Origin: Sphingobium arseniciresistens
GTDB lineage: Bacteria > Pseudomonadota > Alphaproteobacteria > Sphingomonadales > Sphingomonadaceae
Length of the DNA: 64,000 nt
Assembly (NCBI GenBank): GCA_029167225.1
Contig: JARFNK010000013.1
Location: 98,640-162,639, forward strand
Reading direction: 5' to 3'
Of the stretch, positions 53,189 to 61,044 are shown in pieces. A model generated the notes under the pieces. The model was not told the origin of the DNA. It saw only the letters and a list, made by a program, of their open reading frames with translations, and ran no database searches. Both the position numbers and the translations under genes were made by a program. Position 1 is the first letter of the stretch, and each line of letters begins with the position of its first letter.

Positions 53189-54196
53189 TTGGCTACGATC
53201 ACCGATATTGCTAAACGCGCCGGCGTTTCGGTAGCGACGGTCTCCCGGACCATGCGGAACCCTGACGCCGTTCGGCCCGTGCGGCGCGAGCGCGTATTGC
53301 GGGCGATCGAGGAGATGAACTACACGCCCAATGCCATCGCCCGACAACTGCGCCGCAGACGTAACGAAGCCATCATTGTCATCGTCCCTGAAATCGCCAA
53401 CCCGTTCTTCTCCAATATTGTCCAGTCGATTGAGAATGTGGCGCACGACTTGGGCTACCGCGTTCTCATCGGTGAGACCCAGGGAAAGCAGGAACGGCTC
53501 GACTATTATGCCGATATGGTGCTCACACGCGCTGCAGATGGGCTCATTTTACTGGGCTCCATCTTGCCGACCGTGGTGGCTGCCAACCTTGGCCCTGATA
53601 CGATGCCCTCGATCCCTTTGGTGCTGGCTTGCGAGCGATTTGACGGCCTGAACTGCCCAAATGTATCGATCGACAATGTCGCGGCAGCGCGCCTGGCCGT
53701 GCAGCATCTTGTCGATCGCGGCTGCAGGCGGATAGCGACGATTGCTGGTCCTGCCGGCAATACGCTCAGCCAGGACCGACTGCAGGGCTATCGCGAAACG
53801 TTGCAAGAGGCTGGGCTGCCGGCCCAAGACAGCCAGATAGCGGAGGGCGATTTTTCGATCGATTCCGGTTATGTGGCCATGCAGCGCCTGCTCGATCTTG
53901 ATCCTCTTCCCGACGGCGTTTTCTGCGCCAACGATGAAATGGCGATAGGCGCCCAGCAGGCCATTCGCGAAAGAGGAATGGTGATGCCCGGTGATGTCGC
54001 CATCGTGGGTTTCGACGATCTTCGTTTCGGGAATTTCACCGTTCCGCCGCTGACGACAATACGCCAGCCCACGGCGGCGCTTGGCGAAACCGCGATGCAC
54101 ATGATGGATGCGGTGTTGAAGAAGAAGCCGATCAAACAACCATGCGTGGTCCTGCCGCATGCACTGGTGCAGAGGGCTTCGACCGGCCCGTCATAA
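53189..54196 (+). CDS. LacI family transcriptional regulator
   Basis: A 335-residue regulator. The helix-turn-helix and hinge region is ATITDIAKRAGVSVATVSRT and RVLRAIEEMNYTPNAIARQL. The sugar-binding core has IVPEIANPFFSNIVQSIE, AAGNTLSQDRLQGYRE-like and IVGFDDLRFGNFTVPPLTT. The start is TTG 53189 with AAAGGA 8 bases upstream. It sits at the end of the GMC operon. LacI proteins sense sugars, which supports a carbohydrate or glycoside substrate for the 46-53 kb block. No clear LacI operator could be picked out by eye. Confidence 0.93.
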   Translation: MATITDIAKRAGVSVATVSRTMRNPDAVRPVRRERVLRAIEEMNYTPNAIARQLRRRRNEAIIVIVPEIANPFFSNIVQSIENVAHDLGYRVLIGETQGKQERLDYYADMVLTRAADGLILLGSILPTVVAANLGPDTMPSIPLVLACERFDGLNCPNVSIDNVAAARLAVQHLVDRGCRRIATIAGPAGNTLSQDRLQGYRETLQEAGLPAQDSQIAEGDFSIDSGYVAMQRLLDLDPLPDGVFCANDEMAIGAQQAIRERGMVMPGDVAIVGFDDLRFGNFTVPPLTTIRQPTAALGETAMHMMDAVLKKKPIKQPCVVLPHALVQRASTGPS

Positions 54197-54259
54197 TGGC
54201 TGGCCGCAGGCCGACCAGCGCGGCCCGCTATGATCGCGCTGACGTCGGCATCACATGCG

Positions 54260-55063
54260 TTAGATGGATGGAGAAGACTGGACCTGCGCCATCAGATTGC
54301 GCGACAGTCCGCCGTCAATCATGAGTTCGGCCCCATTGACGTAGGACGACAGCGGACTTGCAAGGTAGAGCACGGCAGCCGTCACATCCTCAGGTTCCCC
54401 AATGCGGCGGGTTGGCACAAGTGAGGCCCGCGCCGCAGTCACTTCGGGCTTGTCATAGGCCGCCTGCGACAGGGGCGTGCGGATGAAGCCGGGATGTACC
54501 ACATTGCTGCGTACGCCGCGTGGCCCCCATTCGAGCGCGAGCTGCGTGGACAGCATGGTAACAGCGGCCTTGCTGACGCTGTAGGCTCCAGAAAAGGGGA
54601 TCGCCTGCTTTGCCGATATCGAGCCGACATGGACGAGAGAACCGCTGCCGGAGTCCAACATCGCACGCCCGAATATCTGGGAACAGATCAGATAGCCTGT
54701 CAGGTTGACCGACAAGAGATCGTTCCAGTCAGCAATGCTCAGATCGGCCAATGCGCCGCGCTGCAATCGCCCGGCATTGTTCACGAGGATGTCGGGGTGC
54801 CCCGCCGTTGCGACGATCGTCGCCTGCGCCGCCTCTACGCTCTGCGAATTGGTGACATCACAAGCGAGCGACATGGACGAACCTCTGGCCGCTCCCAATT
54901 GTTCGAGCGTTTCGCTCGCCATGGCTTCGTCCCTGTCAAGGACAGCGACACGAGCGCCTTCACCTGCAAGTGCGATGCAGATACTCCGGCCGATACCGCT
55001 GCCACCGCCGGTAACGACGCAGAGCTTGTCGGACAGACCGAATGTTGCGTTTTTTGTGACCAT
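54260..55063 (-). CDS. Short-chain dehydrogenase/reductase
   Basis: A 267-residue classical SDR: TGGGSGIGRSICIALAGEGA (coenzyme loop, NAD preferred by the Asp in VLDRDEA), NNAGRLQRGAL, catalytic Ser in VGSISAK and YSVSK (Tyr, Lys), and the C-terminal GGLS loop. It lies 12 bp after the amidohydrolase gene. Together with a lactonase-like amidohydrolase and a hexuronate-type transporter it resembles sugar oxidation to a lactone, but a ring or side-chain alcohol is equally possible. Confidence 0.92.
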   Translation of the reverse strand: MVTKNATFGLSDKLCVVTGGGSGIGRSICIALAGEGARVAVLDRDEAMASETLEQLGAARGSSMSLACDVTNSQSVEAAQATIVATAGHPDILVNNAGRLQRGALADLSIADWNDLLSVNLTGYLICSQIFGRAMLDSGSGSLVHVGSISAKQAIPFSGAYSVSKAAVTMLSTQLALEWGPRGVRSNVVHPGFIRTPLSQAAYDKPEVTAARASLVPTRRIGEPEDVTAAVLYLASPLSSYVNGAELMIDGGLSRNLMAQVQSSPSI

Positions 55064-55075
55064 GATGTCTTTTGC

Positions 55076-56203
55076 CTATATTATTGGACGAGGCGGCTCT
55101 TCTGCCGATATCTGATCGCAGAGAGCTGCAATTGCCGGCAAATCATATGCCTTCGTTGCCGTTCCGTAGAAAAGCGCGCGACGTTCCCCATCTGACAGTC
55201 CTTGCGCCAGGCGTTTGAAGGCGTTCCAGACCGTTGCGTAGCTCGCACATTGGGCATCGACAGGAAAATTGCTCTCGAACATGCAGCGTTCGGCGCCGAA
55301 GGCGTCCAGGGAGATATTGAAGATTTCGCGCCAGGCTTCAGCCAACTGATTCGAGTTGGGAGGAGCCTGCAGGAATTCGAAGCCGAAACCGAACATCGTC
55401 ATCCCCAGACCGCCAATTTTCATCATGATATTGGGGCGCTGGGCGAGCGTCCGCAGGTCGGATATCCAACGACGACGGCGCTCGTCCAATTCCTGGCTGC
55501 TCTCCGCAACCCCGACGAGGCCGCCAACATGGTCCAGTATGAAGACCGTGTCCGGGCAGGCGTCAGCCAGCGCGGTCAGTTCGGCGAGTTGATCGTCGTA
55601 TACCCATGCATCGAAGCTGAGCTTGTGCCGAGCAAGCTGTGCAACGCCCCGTTGAAAGTCAGGATTGACGAGCAGATGCCGCGCGGGCGGATTGACGATC
55701 GAGCGCCCGACCGGCCCGGAGGTTACCGCAGTGCGATATCGGATGCCGCGCAAGCGACCCTTCCCGGCTGCAGCAAGGGCTTCAAATACCGGCACCACTT
55801 GATCACCGAGCAACAGGTCGGCAAAGGCGATGACGCCCGCGGCAACATGGCAGGCGCCATGGGGGAGGGCCCATGGCGTGGACGTCTGAGCAACGATGGC
55901 CTCCACTTCCCCTACCGTCCGCAACTCCTGCGGTCCGGTGGTGCGCCATCCGGCGCCATAAGCCTCGATATAGGCCGTCCCGACGATGCGGTGACCACTG
56001 GCGAGATCTCGCTTCAGGTCGTCTGGCGTATAATAGTTCCGGTCGCCGACACCCCCGTACAGATGATGATGGGGATCGAAGATTGGCTGTGATGGATCAA
56101 GGATTTGTTCCGGCTGCGCTTTTGCGTGCCAAGTCTCCACATCGGCTGTGCTCCGAGGGAAGCTGCCGGTAAAACGCTCCGCATGTTCGCGTGCAAGGGT
56201 CAT
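55076..56203 (-). CDS. Amidohydrolase (lactonase/decarboxylase-like TIM barrel)
   Basis: A 375-residue amidohydrolase-2 family protein. The metal motif is IFDPHHHLYGG near residue 42. Further conserved parts are FILDHVGGLVG (Asp/His), IMMKIGGLGM, and FGAERCMFESNFPVD with the final catalytic Asp. Members include fuconolactonase-, rhamnonolactonase- and PDC-lactonase-type hydrolases and aromatic decarboxylases. ATG 56203 is chosen although its ribosome site is weak; ATG 56284 would overlap the transporter gene by 29 bp. It sits between the MFS and SDR genes on one strand. Confidence 0.87.
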   Translation of the reverse strand: MTLAREHAERFTGSFPRSTADVETWHAKAQPEQILDPSQPIFDPHHHLYGGVGDRNYYTPDDLKRDLASGHRIVGTAYIEAYGAGWRTTGPQELRTVGEVEAIVAQTSTPWALPHGACHVAAGVIAFADLLLGDQVVPVFEALAAAGKGRLRGIRYRTAVTSGPVGRSIVNPPARHLLVNPDFQRGVAQLARHKLSFDAWVYDDQLAELTALADACPDTVFILDHVGGLVGVAESSQELDERRRRWISDLRTLAQRPNIMMKIGGLGMTMFGFGFEFLQAPPNSNQLAEAWREIFNISLDAFGAERCMFESNFPVDAQCASYATVWNAFKRLAQGLSDGERRALFYGTATKAYDLPAIAALCDQISAEEPPRPII

Positions 56204-56255
56204 GTTTTCTGCCTGCGACGATAGGTTTGCATGGAGTGGTGCGGCATGATGTTTC

Positions 56256-57566
56256 TCAAAGGGCTCCTGTCTCGACCGGCGCATATTTACGGTTGAGCAG
56301 ATGAAAGATGAGGAGCGTGAACGGGAAAGCTAGGGCGCAGTAAAGGAACATCGGCACGTAGCTGCCAGTCGAGGCAAGAACCCAGCCTGCAAACCTGGCC
56401 ATCAGCATGCCACCCACCGCCCCGGCAAATCCTCCCAGGCCTACAATCGTGCCTTGCGCCCATTTGGGGAAAAGGTCGGACGGCATGGTGAACAGGTTGG
56501 TGGAATATCCCTGTGTGCCGAAGGCAGCGAGGCCGAGCAGGCCCACGGCGACCCATAATGACGGCGCATGGGGTGCGAGGCAGATGGGCAGCGCGCAAAT
56601 CGAGCACCCCAACATCGTCATCTTCCGCGCGAAATTTGCCGAATGACCCTTTGCCAGCATATGTGAGGATGCCCATCCGGCTCCTATCGCGCCCAGATCC
56701 GCCATCAAATAGACTGCCACGATTGGCGGGCCGAAATCTTTGAGCGCGACGTTGAATTGGCGAGAAAAGAAGTCGGGCAGCCAGAAGATGAAAAGCCACC
56801 AGACCGGATCGAGCAGAAAGCGGCCAGATAAATATGCCCAGGTCTGGCGAAATCGGAACATGGACAGAAACGAGACCCGCTTCTGCTCGAGCGGCGGATC
56901 GCTCTCTATATATGCGAGTTCATCGGTCGTGACGCGGGGATGCTGGCGTGGTTTTTTGTAGAAATATAGCCAGGCGATAAGCCACACGATATTCAGCGCG
57001 CCGGTGATCCAGAAGCCCGCGCGCCATCCCAGGGCAAGCACGATCGCCGGGATTACGAGCGGCGTGACGACTGCGCCGATATGGGCGCCTGCCCCGAAGA
57101 TGCCGATGGCAAGGGCTCGTTCGCGCTTGGGAAACCATTCCGCCACTGCCGAAAGAGAAGCCGGATAGGCGCCACTTTCTCCCAGGGCTAGAGGAAGCCT
57201 GACGACGGCAAGCGCCGCAGTGCTGGTCACCAGCGTCTGTGCCATATGCCCGATCGTCCACATGGACATGGCCACGGCGTAGCCGATCTTCGTCCCTACC
57301 TTGTCGATAAAGCGCCCGAAGAAAATATATCCAATGCCGTACACGGCCTGGAACCAGATGGCGATGCTCGCATAGCCTTCCTCGGTCCAGCCATATTCCT
57401 GTTGCAGCGAAGGCTTGAGGATCGAAAGGACGAGCCTGTCCACATAATTGAGTACTACAGCCGAGAAGAGCAGGATGCAGATTGTCCAGCGTATGCGACC
57501 AACAGGCCGGGATACTTCTGCGGATTCGGCCACTGGCACCGTCTCGGCCGACCGTGAAATAGACAT
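56256..57566 (-). CDS. MFS transporter, anion:cation symporter (ExuT-like)
   Basis: A 436-residue major facilitator. NYVDRLVLSILKPSLQQEYG in helix 1, FFGRFIDKVGTKIGYAVAM (motif A), GESGAYPASLSAVAEWFPKRERA (the ACS signature) and SGRFLLDPVWWLFIFWLPDF are typical of hexuronate/galactonate transporters. It imports an organic acid with a cation. It heads the operon with the amidohydrolase and SDR genes. The perfect-palindrome version of the dyad operator lies 310 bp upstream. Confidence 0.92.
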   Translation of the reverse strand: MSISRSAETVPVAESAEVSRPVGRIRWTICILLFSAVVLNYVDRLVLSILKPSLQQEYGWTEEGYASIAIWFQAVYGIGYIFFGRFIDKVGTKIGYAVAMSMWTIGHMAQTLVTSTAALAVVRLPLALGESGAYPASLSAVAEWFPKRERALAIGIFGAGAHIGAVVTPLVIPAIVLALGWRAGFWITGALNIVWLIAWLYFYKKPRQHPRVTTDELAYIESDPPLEQKRVSFLSMFRFRQTWAYLSGRFLLDPVWWLFIFWLPDFFSRQFNVALKDFGPPIVAVYLMADLGAIGAGWASSHMLAKGHSANFARKMTMLGCSICALPICLAPHAPSLWVAVGLLGLAAFGTQGYSTNLFTMPSDLFPKWAQGTIVGLGGFAGAVGGMLMARFAGWVLASTGSYVPMFLYCALAFPFTLLIFHLLNRKYAPVETGAL

Positions 57567-57875
57567 GGGCGGTATCCTTCTACCGACTTCGCGACAATTG
57601 AATGCTGGGGCGCGCAGCGGTCAGGCGGAATAACACCCTTGCGCCGGTTCAGGCCGGCATGTCCTCGGGCTCTCCGCAGATAAACATCGCGCCGAATTAA
57701 CGGGAGGTGCGATCAAGCGGCAGGGGAGGCACCGGGAGATTGCACGTCCGATCTGCAACGTCGTCGCTGGATACAGCGGTGTACGCGCCAGGAGCCGTCG
57801 TTTCCTTATTGAGCAGCGGGGCATCGAAAGCGCCCCCGGCTGGATGGGAGGACATATCTCACTCTCCTCGATGTT

Positions 57876-57908
57876 CGTAATTAAGAACAATGTATTTTAA
57901 TTACGAAT
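57876..57908. promoter_or_regulatory. 33-bp dyad operator, copy 10 (perfect palindrome)
   Basis: CGTAATTAAG, 12 bases, TAATTACGAAT. With one more base on the left it is a perfect inverted repeat: 11-bp arms TTCGTAATTAA and TTAATTACGAA, 12-bp spacer (57875-57908). It shows that the element is a true dyad. Confidence 0.62.
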
Positions 57909-58134
57909 ATGGCATCGTTTACAGAGGCGTCAAGCACCTAAGGCAGTTAGCCGATTGCCGTCGGTCGCACGATGGCATCTTTCCCTCTTTGGTTCATTGT
58001 TCATGTCATGTCAGAAACGAATATCAGGCATTTACAAGGATATGCAGGAATGTTCGAGCGTCGTGAGCGACGGTGCCGCGCTACGCCTTTCCAATGCGTG
58101 CTATCGGTTGACAGCTTTCGCGAAGAGTATAAAA

Positions 58135-58167
58135 CGTAATTACGTTATATCGTTCGTATATAGAAAC
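58135..58167 (+). promoter_or_regulatory. 33-bp dyad operator, copy 11
   Basis: Plus strand: CGTAATTACG, 12 bases, TATATAGAAAC. It ends 14 bp before the CMD start, next to the GGAGGG ribosome site, so bound protein would block or position RNA polymerase directly. Confidence 0.68.
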
Positions 58168-58181
58168 ATTTGGAGGGTTTA

Positions 58182-58565
58182 ATGGCTGGGACGGAACTTG
58201 AGGTCGGCGAACAGGTCATGCGCGACCTGATGGGTGACGAATTCATGTCCCGGCGCGCAAACGCGCGGAACGACTTCAATCATCCGCTTCAAGATTATGC
58301 GGCGGAAGTATGCTTTGGGCGCGTGTGGGCGCGCGAAGGCATTGATCGCAAGCTTCGTAGCATCCTGAATATTGCAATGCTGACAGCACTCAACCGCCCC
58401 AATCAATTGCGCGTCCATGTCGAAGGTGCCCTCAACAACGGATGCACTGTCGGGGAACTTCAGGAGATACTTCTCCAGACCGCGGTTTATTGCGGGCTCC
58501 CGGCCGCGACCGAATCCGTCAAAATCGCGGAGGAAGTCCTGAGGGAGCGGGGGCTTCTGGCATAG
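58182..58565 (+). CDS. 4-carboxymuconolactone decarboxylase-like protein, cytosolic
   Basis: A 127-residue CMD-fold protein without signal peptide, the length of PcaC. Conserved parts are FGRVWAREGIDRKLRSILNI, AMLTALNRPNQLRVHVEGAL and LQTAVYCGLPAATESVKIA. The start ATG 58182 has GGAGGG at 5 bases. It resembles classical PcaC more than the two exported CMD proteins in this window do. Yet no other protocatechuate-branch gene (pcaB, pcaD, pcaGH) is present, so its substrate is probably different. It begins an operon with the alpha/beta hydrolase and the HIBADH-like gene. Confidence 0.87.
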   Translation: MAGTELEVGEQVMRDLMGDEFMSRRANARNDFNHPLQDYAAEVCFGRVWAREGIDRKLRSILNIAMLTALNRPNQLRVHVEGALNNGCTVGELQEILLQTAVYCGLPAATESVKIAEEVLRERGLLA

Positions 58566-58610
58566 TCTAACCTCCCTCCAAGAGTACGATATCCGGACCC
58601 AGATGACATC

Positions 58611-59648
58611 ATGATCATGCCCAAAGGTACGACCGAACAGCGCGGCGGCAATTTGGAGCCGCTGCAGATCCTGCAGCAGGGCAGCTTTGCCGCCGGCGGA
58701 GCCGTATTGAGGCATCCAGGAGAGTTCGCGCCACACAGCACCGAACCTGCCGGACAGACGCTCCATGGTGACCATGCCTACGCCACATTCCAGATCCCTG
58801 TGAATGCGCGCCGTTTTCCCATCGCCTTCCTGCATGGCGATGGGCAGTCGGGGCGGTGCTGGCACACCACGGCCGATGGCAGGGAAGGTTTTCAGAATAT
58901 TTTCCTGCGGCAGCGGCATTCCGTGTATCTGATTGACCAGCCGCGCCGCGGTGCAGCGGGGCAATCGACCTTGCCCGCGACGAACATGGCCATTCCCAAC
59001 GATCAGGCTTGGTACGAGCAATTTCGTATCGGGATCTGGCCGGACATGTTTCCAGGCGTGCAGTTCAGCGATGACCCCGTCGCGCTGGACCAGTATTTTC
59101 GTCACATTACGCCGAACACCGGGCCATATGATGTGGAGGTGGTTTCAGCCGGCGTCGCTGCAGTGTTTGACAAGATCGGGCCGGCTATCCTCGTCAGTCA
59201 TTCGCAAGGAGGCGGGCTTGGCTGGGGCGCTGTCATCAAGACGCCCAATATCCGTGCCGTGGTTTCCTACGAACCGGGCAGCGGCTTCATCTTCCCTGAA
59301 GGCGAGGCGCCGGCGCCGATGCCCAGTTCGGGTGGCGATCTGCATGCGCTTGAAGTGCCTGCGGAACAATTCCAGGCTTTGACGCGCATCCCGATCATCT
59401 TGTTCTACGGCGACTATATCCCGGAAGAGCCAAGCGCAAACCGGGGGCAGGATATCTGGCGTGTGCGTCTGGCCATGGCCCGGCTGTGGGCGGAAGCCGT
59501 CAACAGGAGGGGCGGCGATGCGACGGTCATTCATCTGCCGAGCCTCGGGATCATGGGCAACACGCACTTCCCGTTTTCCGATCTCAACAATGTCGAAATC
59601 GCCGATCTGATGACGGAATTTCTGCACGACAAGCAACTGGACGTTTGA
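58611..59648 (+). CDS. Cytosolic alpha/beta hydrolase, paralogue of the exported one
   Basis: A 345-residue hydrolase without a signal peptide. The shared blocks with 4308-5390 are GREGFQNIFLR, VSHSQGGGLGW (nucleophile Ser), SYEPGSGFIFPEGE, NRGQDIWRVRLAMARLWAEA and GNTHFPFSDLNNVEIADL. Identity is about 55 percent by eye. It lies 45 bp after the CMD gene, and the exported paralogue is likewise grouped with a CMD gene, so the two families seem to act together. The ribosome site is weak; ATG 58617 is an alternative start. Confidence 0.86.
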   Translation: MIMPKGTTEQRGGNLEPLQILQQGSFAAGGAVLRHPGEFAPHSTEPAGQTLHGDHAYATFQIPVNARRFPIAFLHGDGQSGRCWHTTADGREGFQNIFLRQRHSVYLIDQPRRGAAGQSTLPATNMAIPNDQAWYEQFRIGIWPDMFPGVQFSDDPVALDQYFRHITPNTGPYDVEVVSAGVAAVFDKIGPAILVSHSQGGGLGWGAVIKTPNIRAVVSYEPGSGFIFPEGEAPAPMPSSGGDLHALEVPAEQFQALTRIPIILFYGDYIPEEPSANRGQDIWRVRLAMARLWAEAVNRRGGDATVIHLPSLGIMGNTHFPFSDLNNVEIADLMTEFLHDKQLDV

Positions 59649-59703
59649 ACCCGGTGGGTTTTCAGGGCCGCAAAACGGCGCGGCGAGCAGCATATTTTAC
59701 AGA

Positions 59704-59724
59704 TGCAGCGCGCTAGGCGCTGCA
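59704..59724. other. Perfect hairpin next to a ribosome site
   Basis: TGCAGCGC, GCTAG loop, GCGCTGCA: an 8-bp stem ending 6 bp before the AAGGAG site of the HIBADH-like gene. It could stabilise the mRNA, act as a processing site or modulate translation. Confidence 0.45.
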
Positions 59725-59743
59725 GGAAACAAGGAGTTAGGTG

Positions 59744-60664
59744 ATGCGGATTGGCTTTATCGGATTGGGCACGATGGGGCGTGGCATGGCGGCGAACATC
59801 CAGCGCGCAGGCTACGACATGGTGGTTAACGATCTTAACCTCGACTCCGCCAAGAGCTTCATCGAAAAGGGAGCAGTCTGGGCCGAGACGCCCGCGGCGC
59901 TCGCGCAACAATGCGATGTCATCTTCACCTCGCTGCCTACGCCCGCGGATGTCCAGGCGGTCGCCGACACACTGGGTGACGCCCTGCGGGAAGGTACTGC
60001 CTGGTTCGACCTCTCGACCAATTCCGTGGATGGGGTGCGTAGTCTGGCCGCGTCATTCGCGCAGCGCGGCGTCGCCTTTCTCGATGCGCCGGTCAGCGGT
60101 GGCCCGGCTGGCGCTGCGAGCGGCAATCTTGCGATCTGGGTGGGCGGCGACAAGGATGCCTTCGATCGCTTCGAGCCCGTTCTTTCATCCATGTCCGATG
60201 CGTTGCGATATATCGGGCCCATTGGTGCCGGCACGATTGCCAAGCTGACCCACAACATGGCGAGCGCCGCGCTGAGTTCCGTGATGGCGGAGGTCTTTTC
60301 GATGGGTGTGAAGGCGGGCGTTGATCCGCTCCCGCTCTGGGCGGCGATCCGGCAGGGGGCAACCGGCCGCCAGCGGACGTTTGAGCGGATTGGTGGCCGA
60401 TTTCTTGCGCAGCCTTTCGATACACCTTCGTTCGCGCTTCGCCTTATCGAGAAGGATGTGAAGCTGGCGCTCAAGCTGGGAAATGATGTCGGCGTACCCA
60501 TGCGGATCTGCGAACTGGTGGGTCAAGACCTCCATGAATCCATGGAACGGGGTTGGGGTGGGCGCGATGCCCATTCCTACATGCTTTTGCAGTGGGAAAG
60601 GGCCGGCCTTCCCGCCCTCACGACAACCGCAGACGATGTGAAAGCGATCGAAGCCGAAGGTTAG
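59744..60664 (+). CDS. NAD(P)-dependent oxidoreductase, 3-hydroxyisobutyrate dehydrogenase family
   Basis: A 306-residue beta-hydroxyacid dehydrogenase. The Rossmann loop is GFIGLGTMGRGMAANIQRAG, the substrate loop is FLDAPVSGGPAGAASGNLAI, and the catalytic Lys lies in GTIAKLTHNMASAA. The start is ATG 59744 with AAGGAG at 7 bases. It would oxidise a beta-hydroxy acid or reduce a semialdehyde. It follows the alpha/beta hydrolase by 95 bp and probably belongs to the same operon, which would remove a hydrolysis product. Confidence 0.92.
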   Translation: MRIGFIGLGTMGRGMAANIQRAGYDMVVNDLNLDSAKSFIEKGAVWAETPAALAQQCDVIFTSLPTPADVQAVADTLGDALREGTAWFDLSTNSVDGVRSLAASFAQRGVAFLDAPVSGGPAGAASGNLAIWVGGDKDAFDRFEPVLSSMSDALRYIGPIGAGTIAKLTHNMASAALSSVMAEVFSMGVKAGVDPLPLWAAIRQGATGRQRTFERIGGRFLAQPFDTPSFALRLIEKDVKLALKLGNDVGVPMRICELVGQDLHESMERGWGGRDAHSYMLLQWERAGLPALTTTADDVKAIEAEG

Positions 60665-61044
60665 TGCGAGATCTTATCTCGCCGCGGGGCAGCATGAAGG
60701 AAAAATCTGGACCAGCTCCTCTTTAGCGCCAATCGCAAGGGATCTGGAACGCCCATGGTCATCAGCTTTGCATGCCCCAAGCGGCGGGCCGCTATCATCG
60801 CATATCTGTCAGGCAATTAGCTCTGGAACGTACGGCTCGGCCCGGACATAATCTCGATTATGCCTGGGCCGAGCCTGCCTCCACAAAGCGGGTGCGGCCT
60901 TGATGGTGTACGGGCGAGGATGGGCAGTCGGCGTCATGAGTGTCTAGGGACAGGCGTCGCCAAAATTTTTTTCGGATGAGAGGAAGGTTTCTTCGACGGA
61001 ATGGCTCTTTGGATGAACATCACAACCATCCAGGGAGAGATCAC
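60665..61044. other. Intergenic region before the second TonB receptor
   Basis: 380 bp holding the hairpin at 60834-60875. No gene is seen. A GGGAGAG ribosome site precedes the TTG at 61045. No copy of the 33-bp dyad was found. Confidence 0.55.
60834..60875 (+). terminator. Nested hairpin terminator
   Basis: GGCTCGGCCC (60834-60843) pairs with GGGCCGAGCC (60866-60875), and inside it CATAAT pairs with ATTATG around CTCG. It lies 170 bp after the HIBADH-like stop. There is no T tract. Confidence 0.6.

Larger units (their letters stand above)
57567..58181. other. Divergent regulatory region with two dyads
   Basis: 615 bp between the MFS and CMD genes, with dyads at 57876-57908 and 58135-58167. 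A minus-strand frame at 57621-57890 has no ribosome site or domain and is not called. No other gene is seen. Confidence 0.6.

Noticed and set aside
57621-57890. A minus-strand 89-residue protein upstream of the ExuT-like transporter
   Set aside because: No ribosome site, no domain, Arg/Pro/Ser-rich composition typical of spurious GC-rich frames, and it runs into the operator.
58182-58565. Calling the CMD gene pcaC of a protocatechuate pathway
   Set aside because: No pcaB, pcaD, pcaGH or pcaIJ genes are present, and related CMD proteins in this window are exported, so a protocatechuate role is unsupported.
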